Shown piece after piece: positions 22,908 to 32,593 of a stretch of DNA of 64,000 nucleotides. Below the pieces are notes generated by a model. It ran no database searches. It worked only from the letters and a program-made list of their open reading frames with translations, and had not been told where the DNA came from. The translations under genes and the position numbers were made by a program. Source of the DNA: Schizochytrium sp. TIO01 (lineage: Eukaryota; Sar; Bigyra; Thraustochytrida; Thraustochytriidae); contig SMSO01000005.1 in assembly GCA_004764695.1 (NCBI GenBank), positions 1,507,501 through 1,571,500 on the forward strand, read 5' to 3'. Each line of letters opens with the position of its first letter. Position 1 is the stretch's first letter.

Positions 22908-23298
22908 TTTTGTTTGGTTAATTTTTAGCATTTAGGCTTTTCGTAAAGTATTAAATTCAGAAGGTGAAATTATTGTTTTTCTGAATACGGTTCTCTTCAT
23001 GATGTTGTTGTCTTGAAGCGCTGGCTGTCTTTGCGTACCATTCTATTCAAGCCACAAGATATTTCGAAAAGCCCAAACAACACAAACCCTGCCCCCCTCG
23101 TAACAAGTATTTTCTCTAACGAGTGTAACAGTTTTTCACAGTCGTCCATGCTATGCAGCCTATTCAATATTTGATTAAGATTGCATTGTTTTCTTCAAGA
23201 TCATCTAGGCGACGACCCAATTATGTCCTTCGCAATCATGCCAATTACAACATAAAGCCCTTTCTACATGCTTCTTTGCAAACACGTGCTATACCTCA
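22908..23298. other. Convergent intergenic, no gene seen
   Basis: 3' flanks of the neighbouring genes. AT-rich, with nothing recognisable. Confidence 0.4.
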
Positions 23299-24070
23299 TT
23301 AGTAGTACTTGTTAAGATACCACTCATGCGGGTATTCTCTATGACTTATTAGTTTACTACATCTTAGAGATACACGAGACTCTGTGACCCCATAGTACTC
23401 ATCTATTGTAAACAATAAGAGTAATCTCTGCAGGCAGTTTTCGGTATGTTCTGCTAAAACCAACACTATACCTACCGGTCCTAGAGATATCGTATGCATC
23501 AGCATAACAATCTGTAGGTTCTATTGGTTCTACTTGTTCTTTTTGTTCTACATGAACTAAAACATTTGAGAGCACAATGTAATTAAAGACAAGTCAGGGT
23601 AAACAAGGGCGATTCCTGAGGATAAACAACGAATTCCTTACTTTGCAATCCGCAAAGACGATGAATTTTTCACTATCCAGAAATAAGACACAACGTTGAG
23701 GCAATGGCAGGTAATAGGAGGTATTGGAAAGTGGGTAGTATGAAAAGGTAATCTTTGAGGTGGCATTTTCGTTCTCCATGTGCATATGAAGATTCTGATC
23801 TTGGAGACCTCGCTCTATGACTTCGACTTCTTGATCCTTCAGCAGTAATCATAAGAAAAACTCCGAGTGTTTAACACCAAAACATCGACGTTTACCTCGA
23901 CATTTCAAGAAGCGAGTGCATCTCGCACAGATTCTTGCAGGCATAAATAGCATTCCTTCGTCACCGATTGCCTCTGCGAAATGAACAAATGCCGTGATCA
24001 CGACTCGTTCGCGCAGATCATCCCTCCGAGCTCTTGTTGATCGTTTAATTGGCACGTCAGGAATCTTCAA
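23299..24070 (-). CDS. Putative spliced gene, unknown function
   Basis: Three coding-like blocks read toward lower coordinates. Block 1 (about 24070-23895) contains RERVVITAFVHFAEAIGDEG and ICARCTRFLKC, ending at a GTAAACG donor. Block 2 (about 23827-23640) contains VIERGLQDQNLHMHMENEN and RCVLFLDSEKFIVFADCK, ending at a good GTAAGG donor. Block 3 (about 23540-23299) reads EQVEPIEPTDCYADAYDISR then LISHREYPHEWYLNKYY, ending in TAA. The block 1-2 join works in phase. The block 2-3 join does not close in phase, and block 3 itself changes frame near 23430. No start codon is certain, and no family is recognised. Confidence 0.4.
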
Positions 24071-24130
24071 TCCATTTCATGATCTTTGCATTCACTGCCT
24101 CATATCTATCTCCCTAATACGACAGTGTGC

Positions 24131-24201
24131 TACTAGTAGTGCCTACCAAGCCTTTAGGTAGGTAGGCATAGGTAGGTAGGTAGGTACTACTGCCTAGTAG
24201 T
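24131..24201. repeat. TAGG repeat flanked by imperfect inverted repeat
   Basis: A (TAGG)n-type tract at about 24155-24187 is bracketed by CTACTAGTAGTGCCTACC on the left and GGTAGGTACTACTGCCTAGTAG on the right, which are imperfect reverse complements. The whole could fold into a hairpin. Confidence 0.7.
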
Positions 24202-24686
24202 CTTTTACTTATTTATTTAGGCCTTTTCATTTATCAATCATACCTCGTCATCATGACGCAATGGCCCACTGTATCTTCTCAGAATAACCTACTTAAAGAT
24301 TCTATACTGTATTGATATTTGCTTGGTATACACAAGAGAATAAAGGAACTTACAATAGACTTTAAGCGAAGAGCGACTGCCGCAGCGACGTCAACAAACA
24401 AAAGGAAGCAAACCAAACTCTTGTTTGCTCAACGCGGACACGTTCGTAGGTAGGTTACATGGTCGGCTTGCGCGGCGCTCTTGCGATGAGCTCTTCACCC
24501 TGTAGACTCCCCACCGGCACCGGGTCCACCGTTCCTCCCTGTTGCGACGACGTGGCGCTGCTCTGGATAGATTTTGCGGCAAGGATAATATGGATTTATG
24601 AATTGATGACTAACTTTTCGATGCACATAAGCGCGCTTCGCGACGTTTGAGGGCTCATAGACAGGAAGGAAACCCGTACAGATATC
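24202..24686. other. Upstream region of the MIC13-like gene, possible 5'-UTR intron
   Basis: A GTAGGT donor-like site at about 24450 is followed by GACTAACTTTT (branch-like) near 24606 and a CTCATAG acceptor-like site about 30 nt before the start codon. This suggests a leader intron. No coding frame is supported. Confidence 0.3.
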
Positions 24687-25088
24687 ATGGGCCGTGTTCG
24701 TTCTCTCGTGGTAGGCTCCCTCGTGGGCGGAAGCGCATACCTGGCGATGGATGCCTACGTTATGTCGCACTTGAGCCAGATGGATGTGGGTCTGAGGAGT
24801 CTCCGCCACGACCTCAACCCCGATGGAGCTCCCCCTGCGCGTCCGGTTCGCCCCAACGGTGAGGACTCACTTTTTAGCTCCTACGTTGATCAGGCCGCCG
24901 CCAAGTTCCGCCGTGAGTGGAACTCAGCTTTGAGGAGCGGCTACGACAAGTTTGTGGAGACCCTTCGCAACCCATACCTCCACACTGCCGCAACTACGCC
25001 CGCAGTGCCTCAGGAGGGCGTCAACGAGATGGCCAAGCCCACCCTCGGAAACCCCGCAGAGGCTGTCGCTCCTGTGCCCCAGGCCTAA
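24687..25088 (+). CDS. MICOS subunit MIC13/QIL1-like small membrane protein
   Basis: A 133-residue protein. The N terminus has a glycine-rich hydrophobic segment, SLVVGSLVGGSAYLAMDAYV. This resembles the single N-terminal membrane helix of QIL1/MIC13, whose pattern is KGS.AGGAVYL..D. Downstream, an amphipathic stretch FRREWNSALRSGYDKFVETL corresponds in position to the WN...A.KA..Y...GW.Y region of that family. The length (about 118-130 residues) fits. MIC13 bridges MICOS subcomplexes at crista junctions in the mitochondrial inner membrane. The similarity is short and partly structural, so this is a proposal; a generic small tail protein is the alternative. Confidence 0.45.
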   Translation: MGRVRSLVVGSLVGGSAYLAMDAYVMSHLSQMDVGLRSLRHDLNPDGAPPARPVRPNGEDSLFSSYVDQAAAKFRREWNSALRSGYDKFVETLRNPYLHTAATTPAVPQEGVNEMAKPTLGNPAEAVAPVPQA

Positions 25089-25282
25089 GCATCTCCAAAA
25101 AGTCGCGTGGATCTCGGCGATACTTACTTTGCGATTCTGGTGAAAATCAATATCTTTCTTTGACGTCTTTTCCTTTTGAAGCCTTCCTTTGAAGAGACCA
25201 AGATGTCAAAATTATCCTTTCTCAATGTGGGTCTGACTTTGAGGAGTTTGGGCTAGGAGAAGATTGGATATATCATCTTGAT

Positions 25283-25804
25283 TTATCTTGATGGACCATT
25301 GGTTTCGGGGGGGAAAAATTGAAAAGGATACTCTCTTTGACGATCTGCACGAGTTTTTGTTCTCGGGTGAGACCGACTGTGAGATTTAAAGCTGGATTGT
25401 GGCGAGTTTGAGATGAGGTAAAACACGGCGATGGAGGCCATCCTAAGGCTGGTAATGTTTAGTTTTACATAAGGCTGGCGAGCAAGAGTCGCAGACGGGG
25501 TAATGGTCAAAAGATACAAAGTCTGTCTGGGACTTGAGCGACTGAATACGAAGAACGCGGAAGTGACATTGATGGGAACGTCAACAACACTGACGACGAT
25601 AACAATAACAATAGCAACAACTATAACGACTACGAATGTGGAAAGCGGGGCATCGCGTTGATCTTGCTCGTGATACTCGTAACAACTCCAACAACAACAC
25701 CATAACAAAATTTTAATTTGCCTGCTTTCTGCGGCTTTTGCCTTTCCAATGTTGAGGATTCTACCTTCCCTCTCCTCCTTGACATTGACTCCTCCCGAGT
25801 TCAT
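25283..25804 (-). CDS. Hypothetical single-span membrane protein (doubtful)
   Basis: An open frame of 173 codons with an ATG at 25804. It has one very hydrophobic Val/Ile-rich segment (STFVVVIVVAIVIVIVV) near residue 60. That segment is the complement of a low-complexity Asn/Asp-coding AAC/GAC tract, so it may be an artefact of base composition. No family similarity is seen. It lies 3' to 3' with the MIC13-like gene. Confidence 0.2.
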   Translation of the reverse strand: MNSGGVNVKEEREGRILNIGKAKAAESRQIKILLWCCCWSCYEYHEQDQRDAPLSTFVVVIVVAIVIVIVVSVVDVPINVTSAFFVFSRSSPRQTLYLLTITPSATLARQPYVKLNITSLRMASIAVFYLISNSPQSSFKSHSRSHPRTKTRADRQREYPFQFFPPETNGPSR

Positions 25805-26552
25805 TTGATTATGAAATTTTACCCTCCCCTCTTGACAAACAAAGAAAACTATAAATTCGGGGTATGCGCGAAAATGTGCATTTAGGCCAACAACATATAT
25901 TTACTGTGTGAAAACTTGAATGTATGGAAATTGGAATTTCTCTTTGAGTCGTGCCAATGACTTCATTTGAATAAAAAATGATATTACTTCAAGAATAGCT
26001 TCTAAGATCAAGTACATTAAAAATAAGGAGGTTTGATTGATCGAACCTAAAGTCATCATTTCATTTGATGAATTGAGCTGTCTATTATTTCCTTCCAAAG
26101 AGCGACGTCTTAATCAGCGTATGTTCATGGTTTGTTCGACACCAGTTTCGAACTCTAAGACAACGTTCTATTTGTTGTTAAATCCAATAATTTTCTCCAG
26201 TACTGCAAAAGATCATACCAGCAGAAGTTTCACTTCTCGTCAATTTTCATGACTCGTAAGATCAAACGATAGTTCCTCTACCGAATCATTTCTCATTATC
26301 CAAATCAGATCGTACCTTCATTCCCGATGTGCCATCTGTCGTTTCGTATAACTTTATTAAAAGCTGCATCCAATTCGTCTCCTCACCATCTCATATGTCT
26401 ATGATTTTAAAAAAAGATGAAAAAATTCTGATTGTTTTCAAGGTGGAAAAAGAAGCGTCCTAGGATATATAGTTTTTATAATTAATTAAAAATGCAAAGT
26501 GATTGGTCTGACGCAGTTGAGTCCTCCAAAACCGACCCAAGGTCTCACAACG
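25805..26552. other. Intergenic, upstream of the JmjC gene
   Basis: AT-rich stretch of about 750 nt. No coding frame or RNA gene is seen. It should contain the KDM8-like promoter. Confidence 0.4.
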
Positions 26553-28043
26553 ATGGACCTCTTTGCAGACAGTGATGATGAGGGTGGCGTCGCGACGCTC
26601 GCCCAGACATCTACAAACTTAAGCTCTTCGACGCCCAACATCGCCCCGGTGAAACGCTCTGCCCAAGATGATGTCGCTGTAGAAGGCGAGGGTGACAGCG
26701 AAGGCAGCGTGAAAAAGGCACGTGTAGACTCTGACAATGAAAAATCACCTGCAACTAAGGCTAAACTCAAAGCAGCAGGAAATGCAGTTCTTACTCGGTG
26801 CAAAATTTTCATAAAACAGCTTGCTGGAGAAACTGCAATCGAGCTCCGGAGCGAGGTTAAACGCGAAGATCTGGCCCAGAAACTGGAAGACGCTCGAGAT
26901 GCGCTGCTTAAAGGAGACATTGACGAATGTCTTGAGAAGGCAGACCAAGTACAACAAGCCTCGTGGAATGCAATGGTTTCAGATAGATCTGTAGCTCACA
27001 GATGTTGGAAAGAGGCGTACGTCTTAGCACGTACTATGATGTCAGCTGCTTATTTAGTTAATGGTGATGAAAAGCGTTCAGTAGAAAATGCGGACCTGGC
27101 CTTCATCCTTGGTGCACCAAAGCAAGAAGTCAACCTTATTTTTCGACTCGTCGCCCCGCTGGCTCCAGAGGTGGATACAACGGAAGTTAAGGGTATCATG
27201 CTGCCGAACCGGACAGCTGTTGAAGCGATGGGCTTTGACATCAAGGAACTTTGTGAGCGACTATCTCCCGGAGCAAAGATCGAACCACTCCAAGGCGATG
27301 CCGAGATTCTTGAAAACCCAAGTCTTGAGACACTTTCAAAAGCATGTCTTCCTGGTGACAACGGCCGGGGAGTCCATATTAAAGGTATGGTTGATAGCTG
27401 GCCTGCACTCGAGGAGTGGTGTAAGCTCGAGTTCTTCATGGCTAAATACGGAAACCGTCAAGTACCTGTAGAGTTTGGCTCGCGTCTGGAGACAATGAAA
27501 GAAAAGGTAGTTTCCATGTCTGAATTTCTCACAAAGTCTATCGCTCCACGTTGTAAGCCTGATGCCGGAGAGTGCGAAAATGTGGCGTATCTCGCTCAGC
27601 ACAAGCTCTTGGAGCAATTCCCTGATCTCCTCCGCATGGCACCCATGCCAAACTTTTGCACGTACCAGGGTGCCGATTGTGAAGCCTCTTCTGTCTGGTT
27701 TGGTACCGACCAGACCGTGACCCTCCTGCACTATGATTCGTACGATAACTTTCTCATCCAAGTAACTGGAGCAAAGTACGTGGTTCTTTTCAATGGAGAT
27801 CAATTTGAAGAAATCTACGTAACGAAGGGCGGGAAAGGTGGCGATGCCTTCCTCTCGCAAGGCAACACAAGTGCTGTAGATGTTGGTAATCCGGACCTTG
27901 AGAAGTTTCCCAAGTATGCTAACGCCGTAGGCAAGTGCGTTTTACTTATGCCTGGTGATAGCTTATACATTCCGCAAGGAATGTGGCATTACGTTCGCTC
28001 TCTTACACCCTCCCTCAGTGTCAACTTCTGGTTCTCAAGATAA
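26553..28043 (+). CDS. KDM8: JmjC oxygenase of the JMJD5/KDM8 type
   Basis: Fe(II)/2-oxoglutarate oxygenase. The animal homologue is an arginyl hydroxylase reported to act on chromatin and ribosomal-assembly proteins. I take the ATG at 26553 (MDLFADSDDEGGV, acidic leader), giving 496 residues. A helical N-terminal domain of about 230 residues precedes the JmjC. The cupin core shows AYLAQHKLLEQFPDLLRM, FCTYQGADCEASSVWFGT, the metal-binding H393-Y-D395 (LLHYDSYDNFL) and distal H479 (GMWHYVRSL). The JMJD5-diagnostic VDVGNPDLEKFPKYA is present. The C-terminal SVNFWFSR fits the family. The frame is intact and without introns. TYW5 and other small JmjC proteins are the alternatives, but the NPDLEKFPK segment favours JMJD5. 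Confidence 0.88.
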   Translation: MDLFADSDDEGGVATLAQTSTNLSSSTPNIAPVKRSAQDDVAVEGEGDSEGSVKKARVDSDNEKSPATKAKLKAAGNAVLTRCKIFIKQLAGETAIELRSEVKREDLAQKLEDARDALLKGDIDECLEKADQVQQASWNAMVSDRSVAHRCWKEAYVLARTMMSAAYLVNGDEKRSVENADLAFILGAPKQEVNLIFRLVAPLAPEVDTTEVKGIMLPNRTAVEAMGFDIKELCERLSPGAKIEPLQGDAEILENPSLETLSKACLPGDNGRGVHIKGMVDSWPALEEWCKLEFFMAKYGNRQVPVEFGSRLETMKEKVVSMSEFLTKSIAPRCKPDAGECENVAYLAQHKLLEQFPDLLRMAPMPNFCTYQGADCEASSVWFGTDQTVTLLHYDSYDNFLIQVTGAKYVVLFNGDQFEEIYVTKGGKGGDAFLSQGNTSAVDVGNPDLEKFPKYANAVGKCVLLMPGDSLYIPQGMWHYVRSLTPSLSVNFWFSR

Positions 28044-28278
28044 AAATGGAGCCCGCCCCTCTCCACATACATGCGGGATATACATAAGAGAGGGAAACGG
28101 AAGCTAGGAAATTGTTTTTTGAAATCAGTTTTTGCTTACTGTTTGCTTCTGCAGTTCTCCCATGTCTGAAACGCACAATGCTAGATTAGTTTAATGTTTA
28201 ATTTATAAGGGAACCAAATTACCAGCATCAGTCTCCGAGAGATGCATCCTTGTACTTTCGCTTTCGTATGCTATAAGG

Positions 28279-29517
28279 CTAATGGGATGGAGGAACAGGC
28301 GGCAGGAACGAAGAACTAGACGAAGAGGTATCAATGTGCACATTATCAAATAGATTCCGGTAGAAATTGAGGCCCTTAACTGTTTCGTCGCGACAAAGAT
28401 ATCCTAGTTTTTCGGCATTGCGGAGTTGTTCCAGTGCCAGTTGAAGAGAGAGCGAAAAGTGGGCAGCCACCGAAAGAGCATTGATGTGTGCTTTGAATGG
28501 ATCACCTTGAGCGTCCAGCATCTCAACAAATTCTTTAGCCATACTTTCCTCGTTGAGACTGACTGACTGCAAAACAGCCACACCACTCTCAAACTTTTTC
28601 AGAACATAATTGAGACCCAGAGGCTTCATCAGTGTACATGCTTGATACAAATCATTTGGAGAGATAAGTTCTGTACCTCGGGCACGGTTTACTAGGCAGT
28701 ACAAATCTGTGAGGGCGATGACGCCAGTCTTGCTGTGCCGTTTGAGATGCTTTGCAAGGAAATCGGCAAGCTCACGAGCAAGCTCCTCGTGATACCTACT
28801 TCCACAAGCACGTTTAGTTGCAGGATTGGCAATACCCATGTCATTCAGTAATGCGAAGAAGTCATCTTCTTCTTTCTTCTCGCCCGCGCCTTCTGCTTGC
28901 TTTGCCTGGTTTTGGCTAATTGCCTTCGAGAAACGATCTGCTAGAGAAACGATCTCCGAGGCAGATTGGAGCAGCTGCGTTAAATCAGAAAAGGCCTCAG
29001 ATGTGAGACTCTCAGTTTGCTCACGCTCCTGCTGCTGCCGGCGCATAACACCTCCAACACCGGCGTATTGTGTGCTAAACCCAGCCTCGCGCTGGACAAC
29101 CTTCTTCGCGGTTTCCCAACTTCGTCTCTCCAGGGCGGTTTGCAGACGCTCGAAAACCTCAGAGCATTTATTGTCTTTAAAGATAAGTCTCAACAGCGGC
29201 ACCGATGGGTCACTCACAAAGTACATTTCAATTCGCGGCTCGCGCCTAAACAAGCTGGAATGGGCCTCTGCCTTGAGGATTCTCACGAGTGGCAACTTCA
29301 CAGCAAATGTTGATGCAGGATCAGAGCCTGGCGACGGTGGAACCCACCACCATAGATTGTGCGTCGTCACGGCAACCATGCCATCTCTGCGGCCCTCAAT
29401 TTGACGCTTGTTCTTGTCTTGCAAAGATACTTTTGTTGCCGTGGCCACCTGAGTCTCCTCATCTTCGAGTGCAGGCCTCCCTGCCGAAGTTAAAGTTGCA
29501 CGCAAAAAGTTCTCCAT
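28279..29517 (-). CDS. VPS36: ESCRT-II subunit VPS36
   Basis: A 412-residue protein from the ATG at 29517 (MENFLRATLTSAGRP). It sorts ubiquitinated cargo at endosomes with VPS22 and VPS25. An N-terminal GLUE/PH-type domain shows GMVAVTTHNLWWW, EPRIEMYFVSDP and PLLRLIFKD. A linker with coiled coil carries FSDLTQLLQSASEIVSLADR. The EAP30 winged-helix domains show FALLNDMGIANPATK, YHEELARELADFLAKHL, GVIALTDLYCLVNRARGTEL and ISPNDLYQACTLMKPLGL. It ends in TAG. The short extra in-frame sequence before 29517 lacks an ATG. It is divergent from TBCB. Confidence 0.9.
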   Translation of the reverse strand: MENFLRATLTSAGRPALEDEETQVATATKVSLQDKNKRQIEGRRDGMVAVTTHNLWWWVPPSPGSDPASTFAVKLPLVRILKAEAHSSLFRREPRIEMYFVSDPSVPLLRLIFKDNKCSEVFERLQTALERRSWETAKKVVQREAGFSTQYAGVGGVMRRQQQEREQTESLTSEAFSDLTQLLQSASEIVSLADRFSKAISQNQAKQAEGAGEKKEEDDFFALLNDMGIANPATKRACGSRYHEELARELADFLAKHLKRHSKTGVIALTDLYCLVNRARGTELISPNDLYQACTLMKPLGLNYVLKKFESGVAVLQSVSLNEESMAKEFVEMLDAQGDPFKAHINALSVAAHFSLSLQLALEQLRNAEKLGYLCRDETVKGLNFYRNLFDNVHIDTSSSSSSFLPPVPPSH

Positions 29518-30363
29518 GACGGGCCAGGTTCTTAGCCCACGCCAACGCGGGTTCGAAACCAAGGCCGAGGTCCGCTCTAGCGAGGCTTGGCCAGCGAAGG
29601 TCTCTCCAAGTCGTAAATGATTCTGCTATTGCTGACAATTGTTGAAGCAATCCGGGGTCCTACCACTACGATACTGCTGCTATCATGCTGCTAGTATATC
29701 TATTAGGAAAATAGTAAGGGTGACGAAGAAAGTTTCTGACCTTTTGAATCCCGAGCGCTGTACGTCAGAGCGATCTCAATCTTGAAAGCTGCAGAAACTC
29801 CATTCGATGCTTGCCACGAATAAGCCTTTTAGTGTACAATAGCCTGCAGCATCGAAAAGCAAACTTTTGTTTTCCTCAATTGATTTTTTTTTCTCAGTGA
29901 GATGCCTTTATCATGCTTGTTACTTCACAAATTGTTCGTGAAGAGGCATTGTGACCATTCTGCAAATTCCAAAGGGCTGCAAGTTGGAACTAATTGATTT
30001 GAGTAATCAGGGAAATACATCCTTCTAACATCACATATTATGCAATGCGGCAAATCTCTGGTAGCTTCAAAGTGCATGCATCTGAGACCACTCTGTTGGT
30101 GCAAGTAAACATTTCATCAAAGCTGCATTTACATTCGCGTTCTCAGAACGGTCCGACCGTAACCTTGCTTAGGAATGAAACGGCTTGTTTATGATTTTTA
30201 TTTTTAGGTAAGAACCGTGAAGATTGCTACTACAAGAGCGAGTTATTTCAGTATAGCTCGAAGCATGTAAAACGCGAACAGTCCATCGACCCGGGGCAAT
30301 CCATTGCGTGTACTGATCAAGGCTGCGTGAAGAAACGCCCGACGCTACGTATAGTTGTGTAGG
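29518..30363. other. Divergent intergenic between VPS36 and TBCB
   Basis: About 850 nt that must hold both promoters. I see no open frame with coding character. GGTTCGAAACC near 29552 looks like a tRNA T-loop, but the flanks do not pair. Confidence 0.4.
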
Positions 30364-31181
30364 ATGGCGTCACTCCGGCTTGATGTGTATCATACCGGTT
30401 TGCAAATGAACATGCCAGAACTCGTGTTTACGAGAGACAAAACAGTGCAGGAGGTGAAGGAAAACCTCTATAGACGCACCGGAACCAAGCCGGAGAGCAT
30501 GGAGCTTTGGCTTGTTGACACGTTAGACAGACGTCGTGAACTCCTAAAGCAAAACAGCCTCACGCTGGAGGCGGTGTTCCCACCTGAAGCTGAAGGCAGC
30601 GGCTGGAAATTGCATGTTATTGACACAGACGCCTCTAGCCTTAGTGCGAATTCGGATCTTTTGCAAGGCGATGTACCTAAGTATGAGGCACCGCACGGGC
30701 GCAAGGACTTTGCAGAATTTCGTCGTGCGAAACGCAACGAGCAGCAGGCAGGGTCCCCCGCACCGACATCAAAGACTGGCATGAAAGAAGCTGCGGATTA
30801 TGAGGAGGATGAAAGGGTTGTCATGTTGAAGGATGGCCTGAAAGGGACCATTCGATACATTGGGAAATGCTCAACAGCAGCTCCCGGCTTTTTTGTCGGT
30901 GTTGAGCTGGATGATGCTAAGGTAAGTTTCTGAAAAGAAGCCATTGTTACTTGTGAATAAAATGTTTGCTGTGTAGATAGAAATAAGATTAGGTAAACTC
31001 ACAATGTCTCATAACCGGCGGCTCTGGAATCTTGATTGGATTTATCCAGGGTAAGCACGATGGAACAGTAAATGGCAAAAAATTATTTGAATGTGCTCCA
31101 AACCACGGCGTTCTGGTCCGTCCATTTGCAATTCGACACATGAAACATGCTGACATGGATGACTCTCGTGAAGAACTCTGA
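30364..31181 (+). CDS. TBCB: Tubulin-folding cofactor B (UBL + CAP-Gly)
   Basis: Helps fold and dissociate alpha-tubulin together with cofactor E. Two exons, 30364-30921 and 31050-31181, are joined in phase 0 across a 128-nt GTAAGT...TCCAG intron, giving 229 residues. An N-terminal ubiquitin-like domain is visible (TRDKTVQEVKENLYRRTGTK). A linker contains YEAPHGRKDFAEFRRAKR. The CAP-Gly domain follows: VVMLKDGLKGTIRYIGKC, GFFVGVELDDAK, then GKHDGTVNGKKLFECAPNHG and VLVRPFAIR. The intron falls exactly before the invariant GKHDG motif. Reading past the donor would lose the functional half of CAP-Gly. The protein ends EEL rather than the DEI/EEM of animal homologues. Confidence 0.92.
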
Positions 31182-32593
31182 GCATTTTCCTGAAGTTAAA
31201 AACCTCTTCAGTCAAGAAAATTTCGTCTTTATTTTGTTGTAAAAGAAGCACGCCAAGGTTTGGCAAAGGTACTAGAGATTATAGAAATTAATATTGCTTA
31301 GGTTTAAAAGGCACCAGATATGTCGAATCTGGGTAACATTCTCCCCTTTTTAGTTTTTCCTTTCCGTCATCTTCATTTTCGTTTCAGCTTGACTATGTCA
31401 TTAGTTAAAACAAAACCAAAAACAAAAGAAACATCTACCATGGTGTCATTGCAGGTTTACGCTAGTTTAGATCTCCCTGTGATTAAAAAATAAATAAAAA
31501 TCTATTTAAAAATTTAAAAAAGAAAAGAAAAAAAGTTGAGATGAGATGAGATGAAAAATAAAGATATGGCAAATGCAAATGCACTGTGTCTTATTCTTCA
31601 TTCATTTAAATCGTTAATACGAACTTAAAATTTCATTATATATCTATGTGCAAAAATTTTAAGAGTTATTAGACCTTTCCTTCTATTCATTGGAACATAG
31701 TACAGAGCGAAGTAAGCAAGAAGTACTTGTTCAGAGAGTATGATCATGATTTCAAATACGGGTCTCGGCAAATGGTCACTTTGAATGTAATAAACATGAA
31801 TTTAAAGAGGTATCTTATACCATAAAGGTTCTAAGTAAACATGGCTTCCAGCTTCTCTACTATACAAAGATCAACATGAGATTTTATTCATTCATTCATT
31901 TTTAATTAAACAAGATTACAAAACGACTAACTGTACCGCTGCTTCACAGAGAAGCGGTAATGTGAGCATTACTTTGACAGGATGAACCAGAACTAGAAAA
32001 TAAGCAACGATCGTGCCAAGGTTTCTTTCAGAGCCGTTATTGCGTTCAATATACAGGTGCCGAGTGAGAAAACTAATATTGCCCTGGTTCCATTTTTAAT
32101 TTAAAAAAGAAATTGCATGATATGGATATGTATAAAAATACTTTTTTAAATCAAAAGCTTTTCACATCAAAATCAAGTAACAAAAAAGTACCTCAACGGC
32201 TATTTCGAGCACACGCTGAAATGTTCGAGGCTATACGCATAGTCAACCGAGAATGTTTTTTGTACGTTCTCAAAATACTGAATAAAATGTTGTGTTTTCC
32301 CATTCATGTTCAGGAATGGACCAGGCGATAAACTTGTGACTTGGCAACAGTGCAACGAAAAATAAAGTGAATGGTAGGAACCACAAGGGGCGGTCTCAAG
32401 CGAAGCAAAGTTGTGTACATAGAGCATTAAAGCAGCTTGGAGCTGCATCGTACGCTGGGTATCACTCTTCACTTTGCTACATGGATTAGTCCTGAGAGGC
32501 ACTGTTCACCAAAACGTGGTACCAATCAGCGTGTGTTGGCTGTTTGGCCTTTCGAAACATTGCTGGCAGGTTACAGACGGCAAAAAAAAAAAA
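31182..32593. other. Intergenic, 1.4 kb, AT-rich
   Basis: TBCB 3' flank and the upstream region of the membrane protein gene. An ATTCATTC repeat lies near 31890-31902. A short plus-strand stretch around 31705-31820 (KYLFREYDHDFKYGSRQMV) has protein-like composition but no start or splice sites I can defend. Confidence 0.35.

Noticed and set aside
29545-29565. GGTTCGAAACC resembling a tRNA T-loop
   Set aside because: Flanking bases do not form a T-stem or acceptor stem, and no D or anticodon arm is present.
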